Assembly: GCA_900766775.1 (NCBI GenBank)
Contig: CAAFXN010000144.1
Location: 1 to 8,309 of the forward strand
DNA length: 8,309 nt
Reading direction: 5' to 3'
Source of the DNA: Bacteroidales bacterium
GTDB lineage: Bacteria > Bacteroidota > Bacteroidia > Bacteroidales > Paludibacteraceae
Of the stretch, positions 1 through 4,562 are shown in pieces. The translations under genes and the position numbers were made by a program. How positions within the stretch are numbered: position 1 is the stretch's first letter; every line of letters begins with the position of its first letter. A model generated the notes under the pieces. The model was not told where the DNA came from, searched no databases, and saw nothing but the letters and a program-made list of their open reading frames with translations.

Positions 1-379
1 CCATTGACCAATATTCCTCACTGCTGCCTCCCGTAGGAGTTTGGACCGTGTCTCAGTTCCAATGTGGGGGACCTTCCTCTCAGAACCCCTACTGATCGTC
101 GGCTTGGTGAGCCGTTACCTCACCAACTACCTAATCAGAAGCGTGCTCAACCATAATCCTTACGTTTCAAGTAACCATCATGCGGTGATTACTCACATGG
201 AGCGTTAATCCGGCTTTCGCCGGGCTATTCCCCGATTATGGACAGATTGCACACCTGTTACGCACCCGTGCGCCGGTCGCCGCCATCTCGTATTGCTACT
301 CAACGCGCTGCCCCTCGACTTGCATGTGTTAGGCCTGTCGCTAGCGTTCATCCTGAGCCAGGATCAAACTCTTCGTTGT
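1..379 (-). rRNA. rrs: 16S ribosomal RNA, 5' part (gene continues off the left edge)
   Basis: The reverse complement carries the conserved bacterial 16S 5' landmarks: AGAGTTTGATCCTGGCTCAG (the 27F site) at 372-353, and the ACTCCTACGGGAGGCAGCAG block (the 338 region) near 40-21. Placing the A of the 27F site as E. coli position 8 puts the mature 5' end near 379, with an uncertainty of a few bases. Only about the first 380 bases of the gene, covering V1-V2 and the start of the region before V3, lie in the window. The sequence pattern (GAGGGGCAGC after the CAAGTC block, and GGAATATTGGTCAATGG at the inner end) is of the Bacteroidota type. The gene reads leftwards, divergent from the fatty acid cluster, and nothing in it looks damaged. 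Confidence 0.98.
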
Positions 380-418
380 AAATTATAATTTATTTCCTTA
401 GCCCAAAACGACTTCTCT

Positions 419-446
419 AATTATGAATTATGAATTTTGAATTATG
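419..446. repeat. 7-base tandem repeat in the rRNA leader
   Basis: Four adjacent 7-base units lie here: aattatg, aattatg, aattttg, aattatg. They are inside the 16S leader, about 40 bases before the mature 16S end. The repeat is simple and probably came from slippage. I see no function, though the A+T-rich stretch should keep the leader unstructured. Confidence 0.8.
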
Positions 447-592
447 AGTGCATTGCTGCTCTCACATCTCCTTTTCTCCATAAATACATAACCGATTTAT
501 TGTGTACTTAATTAACGGGAACTTTTTGTTACAATATACAATATATATATATTATATATCGTTTCCTGTTCTTGTACTACATCTTGTATTGA

Positions 593-608
593 CAATCTTT
601 CAAAGACC
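593..608 (-). promoter_or_regulatory. boxA-like antitermination site in the rRNA leader
   Basis: The minus strand reads GGTCTTTGAAAGATTG, which matches the TCTTTGA core of boxA-like sequences seen in bacterial rRNA leaders. In E. coli boxA is bound by NusB/NusE and lets RNA polymerase pass terminators in rRNA operons. The position, about 30 bases after the inferred start and well before 16S, is appropriate. The assignment is by motif and position only. Confidence 0.55.
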
Positions 609-638
609 AAATGTGCCTCGTTTTCACGAAAGCGGGTG

Positions 639-670
639 CAAAATTACTGCTTTTTTTTGACATGACCAAA
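639..670 (-). promoter_or_regulatory. rRNA promoter P1 (Bacteroidota type, proximal)
   Basis: On the minus strand a -33 TTTG (670-667) is followed by a 20-base spacer and TAATTTTG (646-639). This fits the Bacteroidota primary sigma consensus TTTG-N19-21-TAnnTTTG. Upstream on the same strand is A-rich sequence that could act like an UP element. Transcription would begin near 630-635 and read into the 16S gene. The same arrangement recurs 162 bases upstream as P2. Confidence 0.85.
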
Positions 671-755
671 TTTTTAAGAAAGTTTTTTGCATTTTCTTCG
701 TAACTCGCTGATTATCAGCAACCACTTTTTCCTATGGTCAAACTCAACTTCTTAA

Positions 756-771
756 CAGTATTTCACAGAAC
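756..771 (-). promoter_or_regulatory. Second boxA-like site, downstream of P2
   Basis: The minus strand reads GTTCTGTGAAATACTG, resembling the leader site GGTCTTTGAAAGATTG at 593-608 in the same place relative to its promoter. It is less close to a boxA core (TCTGTGA instead of TCTTTGA). It may be a decayed copy made when the promoter module was duplicated. Confidence 0.4.
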
Positions 772-800
772 ACACACCCTCGTTTTTCCGAAAGCGGGTG

Positions 801-832
801 CAAAATTACTGCTTTTTTCCGACATGACCAAA
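801..832 (-). promoter_or_regulatory. rRNA promoter P2 (Bacteroidota type, distal)
   Basis: The minus strand has TTTG at 832-829, a 20-base spacer, and TAATTTTG at 808-801. The elements and spacing are identical to P1. A-rich sequence lies upstream. Transcripts from here would read through P1 into the 16S leader. Two tandem promoters are common for rRNA operons and would raise output. Confidence 0.82.
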
Positions 833-1094
833 TTTTTACGCACTTTTTTCGCATTTTCTCCGTAACTCATTGATTACCAAAATATGTTTTATAACATGTT
901 TTTTAAGAGAAAAAGCAGCGTTAAGAGATAGATTCGGGATGGCAGGCATATTTGCATACCATTTTCGTCTAATTGGTACGGTATGGGGGCTTCATGCGTG
1001 TTTTGGACAACTTTCAAAAGATGGTTACGACGCAGGAAGGAGTCGGATATGTCTCGAAAAAGGTGCGATAGCCCCTCGAAACACTCTCGGTTAT

Positions 1095-1127
1095 GTTACG
1101 GTAATGTTACGGTAATGTTACGGTAAT
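1095..1127. repeat. 11-base tandem repeat, three exact copies
   Basis: The unit gttacggtaat occurs three times head to tail at 1095-1105, 1106-1116 and 1117-1127, flanked by partial gttat words. The unit length is the same 11 bases as in the long array after fabI, but the sequence differs. No gene spans it convincingly. Confidence 0.9.
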
Positions 1128-1136
1128 GTTATGAGG

Positions 1137-1180
1137 CTGTCTCGGGACAGATTCGAAACGATTTTAGGGACGATTTTAGG
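1137..1180. repeat. Small hairpin and doubled 11-base word
   Basis: CTGTC-TCGG-GACAG (1137-1150) forms a 5-base stem with a 4-base loop. It is followed by acgattttagg at 1158-1168 and again at 1170-1180. No T-run follows the hairpin, so I do not call a terminator. Confidence 0.5.
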
Positions 1181-1380
1181 ATGGACCAAATAGTCTTGTA
1201 TTGGAAATTTGGACAATTTGCTTCTTTGCTCTCATAGAGAAAGGGGTTGAAATCGATGTATCGTCTTGCGAACGGCAGGAAAGACCTTCGTAATACTCGA
1301 AAACCCCAAGCCCTCGGAACAGAGGTGCACAAAAAAATAGTCTTATTTGTACGAAAAACTGTTCGAATTGTTATATTTAT

Positions 1381-1411
1381 TTTGTCATTCCATACAAAAT
1401 GACTACTTTTG
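1381..1411 (+). promoter_or_regulatory. Promoter of the araC-ligase-fab cluster (Bacteroidota type)
   Basis: TTTG at 1381-1384, a 19-base spacer and TACTTTTG at 1404-1411 followed by C match the Bacteroidota consensus TTTG-N19-21-TAnnTTTG. The inferred start near 1416-1420 gives a leader of about 160 bases before the regulator's ATG at 1582. It is the only full match on the plus strand that I found upstream of the gene cluster. The leader it would transcribe is mostly repeat sequence (1428-1581). Confidence 0.75.
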
Positions 1412-1427
1412 CAAGCGGAATTTGAAT

Positions 1428-1581
1428 CAGGAACCAGGAGCCAGGAACCAAGAGCCAAGACTTATTACCTTCGTCTATGAGTTTCAGAGTCAACACTTAT
1501 AGTCTTTCATCCTGTATCCTTTATATTTAGTCCTAACAAGACTATTTAGTCTTTCATCCTGTATCCTTAATCCTAATCTAT
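1428..1581. repeat. Inverted-arm repeat element, copy 1 (upstream of araC)
   Basis: The left arm (1428-1470) is built of ccaggaacc/ccaagagcc words and ends in cttattacct. The right part (1500-1568) holds a duplicated tagtctttcatcctgtatcc word (1500-1519 and 1547-1566) around the palindrome AAGACTA-TT-TAGTCTT (1538-1553). The reverse complement of the left arm closely resembles the right arm of the second copy before fabG (6421-6454), so the two copies belong to one family with inverted arms. The element ends about where the regulator's ATG starts. The first codons of that gene (gtaacaagactat, 1588-1600) repeat the taacaagactat word at 1534-1545. Confidence 0.75.
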
Positions 1582-2439
1582 ATGGACGTAACAAGACTAT
1601 CGGCAAATCAGTATCGAAGCATGGGTACGCTGTGCTTGGATGATGATGTGGTGCTGCTGGACAAGACGCACTCGCTGTTCGACCGCGGCATCACCTATGA
1701 GGTGGACCATGTGTGCGTGGCGCTGGTAACCTGCGGCGAGGCGGACTTCTTGATAGACAGCGTGGCATACCATGTACATGCGAACGACATGCTGGTGATT
1801 ATTCAGCAGCAGCGTGTGCAGCGGTTGGGGCTGAGCAAGGACTTCGAGGCGCGGGTGGTGCTGATGTCGCGCGCGTACATTGAATATCTGAACCTGAAGA
1901 ATAGTTATCAGATGTTCTTGAATCTGCGTCGGGAGCCTCTGGTGCACCTTGAGGGCGAGTCGCTCACATCGCTGGAGACGGCATTAGGTGTCCTGCGCGT
2001 GTCTCTTTCGCATAACAACAACCCGTATCAGAAGCAGACAATATATTATATTATAAAGGCGTATATCTATGGTTTTGCGTACTATCTGTTGCCCTACAAC
2101 GGTCAGCCCCAGACGCGAGAGGAGGAGGTTAGCGCACGGTTTATGGCGCTATTGGAAAGCCACTACCGCGAGGAACACTCCGTAGGGTATTATGCCGACC
2201 GGCTGCACCTGACGGCACGGTATGTGTCCGCATGCGTGAAGAGCGTTACGGGCAAGCCCGCCATCGAGATAATAGCCGACAAACTGATGCTGCATGCCCG
2301 CAAGAGCCTGCAGAACGAAGACAAGACCATCTCGCAGATTAGTTATGAGTTGGGCTTCAGCAACCAGTCGGCGTTCGGGAAGTTCTTCCGCACCCACGAG
2401 GGGGTCGGACCGAGGGAGTATAGAACTACGTGTAAGTAA
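1582..2439 (+). CDS. AraC-family transcriptional regulator
   Basis: A 285-residue, probably cytoplasmic DNA-binding regulator. Residues about 20-110 look like a small beta-rich sensor domain of the cupin type (GITYEVDHVCVALVTCGEADFLID, HVHANDMLVI). Residues about 184-285 form the AraC-type double helix-turn-helix: the first reader around 201-231 (YYADRLHLTARYVS), the second around 249-281 with the family signature ISYELGFSNQSAFGKFFRTHEGVGPREYR. Family members usually bind a small ligand and activate nearby operons; the ligand here is unknown. As first gene of the cluster, followed in the same direction by ligase and fab genes, it probably controls them, which is inference. The ATG at 1582 is taken as the start; Met14 (1621) is an alternative because the first codons resemble the upstream repeat. 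The last residues (TTCK) are encoded within the repeat that fills the next gap. Confidence 0.9.
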   Translation: MDVTRLSANQYRSMGTLCLDDDVVLLDKTHSLFDRGITYEVDHVCVALVTCGEADFLIDSVAYHVHANDMLVIIQQQRVQRLGLSKDFEARVVLMSRAYIEYLNLKNSYQMFLNLRREPLVHLEGESLTSLETALGVLRVSLSHNNNPYQKQTIYYIIKAYIYGFAYYLLPYNGQPQTREEEVSARFMALLESHYREEHSVGYYADRLHLTARYVSACVKSVTGKPAIEIIADKLMLHARKSLQNEDKTISQISYELGFSNQSAFGKFFRTHEGVGPREYRTTCK

Positions 2440-2506
2440 GCCCCTGCGGGCTGTAAGAAAGCGCTACGCGCTGTATAAAACTTTGTGTAAGAAAGCCCTT
2501 TGGGCT
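2424..2506. repeat. Array of three small hairpins after araC
   Basis: Three related units follow one another, each of the form gtaag.AAGC..GC.GCTGTA: AGCCC-ctgc-GGGCT (2439-2452), AGCGC-tac-GCGCT (2460-2472) and AGCCC-ttt-GGGCT (2494-2506). In the middle unit a C-to-G change on one side is matched by G-to-C on the other, so pairing is kept while sequence changes. The array begins within the araC stop region. It could act at the RNA level, for example to protect or end the araC part of the message, but no U-run follows any stem. Confidence 0.8.
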
Positions 2507-2508
2507 GT

Positions 2509-2629
2509 ACACGGAGCGAAGCGGATTTCCCAACACGAAGTTTATTACACGAAGTTCCCAACACGGAGCGAAGCGGATTTCCCAACACGAAGTTTATTAC
2601 ACGAAGTTCCCAACACGGAGCGAAGCGGA
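2509..2629. repeat. 52-base tandem repeat in the araC-ligase gap (2.3 copies)
   Basis: Exact 52-base units lie at 2509-2560 and 2561-2612, followed by 17 bases of a third (2613-2629). Each begins acacggagcgaagcgga and contains two acgaagtt words. Then 2630-2665 repeats the acgaagtttt word twice up to the ligase ATG. The words ttacacgaagttt are near reverse complements of aaactttgtgtaa (2478-2490) and of the araC 3' end, so the whole gap can fold back on itself. No promoter or ribosome site is visible in it. Confidence 0.9.
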
Positions 2630-2665
2630 GTTAAACACACGAAGTTTTTAACACGAAGTTTTTTT

Positions 2666-4447
2666 ATGACAAATCTCACACAGTTATTTGAAGATTCGGT
2701 GAAAGCACACTGGTCGGCGGCGGCGCTGTCGGACTATCAGGTGCGGACGGAGACCTATGGCGAGTTGGCGCGCAACATCGCCCGCCTGCACCTCGTGTGG
2801 CAAACCATCGGGCTGCAAGCGAACGACAAGATTGCCATCAATGCCAAGAGTTCGGTGCATTGGTCGGAGGTCTTTCTGGCAGCCCTGACGGGCGGCTACG
2901 TGAGCGTGCAACTCTACAATGCTTTCCTGCCTGCCGACGTGCAGCAGTTGGTCAACCACTCGGACAGCAAGATACTCTACACGGAGAAGAAATCGTTCGA
3001 CGCGATGTCGTTCGACGCCATGCCCAACGTGGTAGCCGTCCTCGACACCGACACATTGGAGTTGCTGGCGGCGACCGACGAGGCGCGTCGAGCCTATGAG
3101 CAAGCCGATGCACTGCTCTCCGCAGCCTACCCGCAGGGCTACAGCGTGACAGACGTATGTTTCCGCCACCGCGACTTAGACGACGTGTGCGCCATCATGT
3201 ACACCTCCGGCTCCACGGGCAACCCCAAAGGCGTGATGCTGATGGCGCGGAACTTCAGTTGGAACGTGGAGGCGTTTCAGACGCATATCCCCTACTGCGC
3301 GGGCGACAACTACGTGAGTATCCTGCCCTACGCGCATATCTTCGGCTTGACCTGCGACCTCATCACGCCGATGTGCACGGGAATGCACACGGTCATCCTC
3401 GGACGTCTGCCGATACCATCGGTGGTGGTGGAAATCATGCAAGCCTACAGCCCCAAGATATTCTTCGCCGTGCCATTAGTGCTGGCGAAGATGGTGGAGT
3501 TCACCGTCGGCGCAGAGATGCAGAGTGCCGAGGGACAAGAGAAACTGGCGCACTACACCGAACACCCCGACTACTGCCGCCTGCTTCGCGAGAAAGTGAT
3601 GGCGGCACTGGGTGGGAAGATAGAGGTGTTTGCCACCGGCGGCGCAGCCATCCCGCCCGCGATAGAGCAACTGCTGGCATTCCGTATCGGCATGCCGTTC
3701 ATCACGGGCTACGGCATGTCGGAGTGCGCTCCGCTGTTGTCATTAGGGCACGTGGGGCGCTACAAAGCCAAGAGTTGCGGTGAGACCATCGAGAGCCTAC
3801 AGGTGCGTATTGCCTCGCCCGACCCCGAGAATATCCCGGGGGAGTTTCAGGTGAAAGGCGAGTGCGTGTTCGCCGGCTACTACAAGAACCCCAAAGCCAC
3901 AGCAGAGGCGTTCACAGAAGACGGCTGGTTCCGCACGGGCGACCTCGGCACGCTGGATAAAGACAGCACGCTCTTCCTCGTGGGACGGTGCAAGAACATG
4001 CTGCTGTCGTCCAACGGGCAGAACATCTACCCCGAGGAGATAGAGGTGCTACTCAACAGTCTGCCCAGCGTGCAAGAGTCGGTGGTGGTACAACGTGAGC
4101 ACCTGCTCCACGCCATCATCGTGCCGAAAGAAGAGGAGAAGACCGCGCTTCGCGCTGAAAGACCGTCACACGACTGTCAGACCGCTGACGCTGAAAGACC
4201 GCTGACGCTGAAAGACTGTGCTACACACTGTCAGACTGATAATCAGTCGGACAGCGAAGCGGTCGAACATCGGACAGCGAAGCGGTCAGACAGCGAAGCG
4301 GTCGGACAACTGAACGCGATTATGGAGGAGAACTTGCGTAACCTCAACAGCCGCCTGCCACAGTACGCGCAGGTGAAGACCTTTGAACTGCGCTTCGAAC
4401 CCTTCGCCAAAACCCCGAAAGGGAGTATAAAGAGATATATGATATAG
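2666..4447 (+). CDS. AMP-forming long-chain fatty acyl-CoA (or acyl-ACP) ligase
   Basis: A 593-residue ANL-superfamily enzyme. It activates a carboxylic acid with ATP to the acyl-adenylate and passes it to a thiol, most likely CoA, possibly acyl carrier protein. Visible motifs: the phosphate loop YTSGSTGNPKG (179-189), GYGMSE (348-353), WFRTGDLG (421-428), the hinge region GRCKNML (440-446) and NIYPEEIE (453-460). The C-terminal A10 region reads AKTPKGSIKRYMI (581-593), with Ser587 where the classical motif has the catalytic lysine. Residues about 493-546 are encoded by repeat sequence and interrupt the small C-terminal domain between HAIIVPKEEE and LNAIMEENL. ATG 2666 is chosen because family-like sequence begins there and the open frame upstream is repeat and antisense-phase araC. 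No good ribosome site precedes it. Substrate chain length cannot be read from sequence; its place beside fab genes suggests it feeds fatty acids into lipid synthesis. Confidence 0.9.
   Translation: MTNLTQLFEDSVKAHWSAAALSDYQVRTETYGELARNIARLHLVWQTIGLQANDKIAINAKSSVHWSEVFLAALTGGYVSVQLYNAFLPADVQQLVNHSDSKILYTEKKSFDAMSFDAMPNVVAVLDTDTLELLAATDEARRAYEQADALLSAAYPQGYSVTDVCFRHRDLDDVCAIMYTSGSTGNPKGVMLMARNFSWNVEAFQTHIPYCAGDNYVSILPYAHIFGLTCDLITPMCTGMHTVILGRLPIPSVVVEIMQAYSPKIFFAVPLVLAKMVEFTVGAEMQSAEGQEKLAHYTEHPDYCRLLREKVMAALGGKIEVFATGGAAIPPAIEQLLAFRIGMPFITGYGMSECAPLLSLGHVGRYKAKSCGETIESLQVRIASPDPENIPGEFQVKGECVFAGYYKNPKATAEAFTEDGWFRTGDLGTLDKDSTLFLVGRCKNMLLSSNGQNIYPEEIEVLLNSLPSVQESVVVQREHLLHAIIVPKEEEKTALRAERPSHDCQTADAERPLTLKDCATHCQTDNQSDSEAVEHRTAKRSDSEAVGQLNAIMEENLRNLNSRLPQYAQVKTFELRFEPFAKTPKGSIKRYMI
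4141..4303. repeat. Repeat-derived in-frame insert within the ligase gene
   Basis: This stretch is built from short repeated words: accgctgacgctgaaag twice with a 17-base offset (4181-4197, 4198-4214), the hairpin GACTGA-taa-TCAGTC (4234-4248), GCGC-ttc-GCGC (4145-4155), and AGCGAAGCGG three times (4253-4262, 4276-4285, 4292-4301). Left-hand GACCGCT words are reverse complements of right-hand AGCGGTC words. It adds about 54 residues of low-complexity, charged sequence (SDSEAV twice, RTAKR) and keeps the frame. The same words occur in the araC-ligase gap: gcgctacgcgctg (2461-2473) against gcgcttcgcgctg (4145-4157), and AGCGAAGCGG at 2515, 2567 and 2619. Confidence 0.85.
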
Positions 4448-4555
4448 GACCCACCCCTGCCCTCCCTACAAGGGAGGGGGGATACTAAAATTACTTTTGT
4501 CTAACAAAACTAATCTCCCCACTCTCCCCCTTTGTAGGGGGAGTTGGAGGGGGTC
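4448..4555. repeat. Palindromic intergenic element, copy 1 (ligase-fabF gap)
   Basis: The element starts at the base after the ligase stop codon and ends 7 bases before the fabF ATG. The left end GACCCACCCC and right end GGAGGGGGTC are inverted. Each arm holds an 8-base-pair hairpin: CCCTCCCT-aca-AGGGAGGG (4462-4480) on the left, CTCCCCCT-ttgt-AGGGGGAG (4523-4542) on the right. The core is also symmetric, with TACTTTTG (4492-4499) opposite CAAAACTA (4505-4512). It resembles a REPIN or MITE-like short element. Two further copies lie in the same orientation at 5800-5906 and 7210-7319. Confidence 0.9.
4546..4553 (+). promoter_or_regulatory. Ribosome binding site of fabF supplied by the repeat
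   Basis: GGAGGGGG in the right end of the palindromic element lies 9 bases before ATG 4563. It supports that start over the in-frame upstream extension, whose residues would be encoded by the element. Confidence 0.55.
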
Positions 4556-4562
4556 TTCCAAT

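Larger units (their letters stand above)
380..635 (-). promoter_or_regulatory. 16S rRNA leader (transcribed spacer upstream of 16S)
   Basis: This is the region between the proximal rRNA promoter and the 16S 5' end, read on the minus strand. It is very A+T-rich, with an alternating AT run around 538-560 and a short 7-base tandem repeat at 419-446. It has no open frame worth calling. A boxA-like site lies near its promoter-proximal end (593-608). The extent rests on the inferred transcription start near 630-635, so the right boundary is approximate. Confidence 0.75.
616..877. repeat. Direct repeat pair carrying the two rRNA promoters
   Basis: Two copies of a segment of about 100 bases lie at roughly 616-715 and 778-877, with a constant 162-base offset. 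They share the gcgggtgcaaaattactgc core, the gacatgaccaaattttta block and the gcattttct.cgtaactc block, with scattered substitutions between. Each copy carries one complete rRNA promoter, so the rRNA promoter array probably arose by duplication of a promoter plus leader-start module. Confidence 0.85.
878..1380. other. Intergenic stretch without a supported gene
   Basis: About 500 bases lie between the distal rRNA promoter and the promoter of the regulator gene. Short open frames exist (870-1115 plus, 1129-1458 minus), but their translations show no domain, run across tandem repeats or promoter sequence, and have no plausible start region. What can be seen is an 11-base tandem repeat (1095-1127), a small hairpin CTGTC-TCGG-GACAG (1137-1150) and a doubled acgattttagg word (1158-1180). 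The rest I do not recognise. Confidence 0.6.

Noticed and set aside
870..1115. Plus-strand open frame of 81 codons
   Set aside because: It ends inside the gttacggtaat tandem repeat, shows no recognisable domain and has no promoter of its own that I can see.
878..1380. A tRNA or small RNA gene in the rRNA-araC gap
   Set aside because: I found no cloverleaf-like arrangement or T-arm motif, and no promoter followed by a terminator hairpin.
1129..1458. Minus-strand open frame of 109 codons
   Set aside because: It begins inside the ccaggaacc repeat and lies antisense across the araC promoter; no domain features.
2294..2665. An in-frame upstream extension of the ligase by 124 codons
   Set aside because: The first part lies in another frame of the araC helix-turn-helix region and the rest is repeat sequence; family-like protein sequence begins at ATG 2666.
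4462..4480. Intrinsic terminator after the ligase gene
   Set aside because: The stem is strong but is not followed by a T-run, and the same stem recurs twice between consecutive fab genes that must be expressed together.
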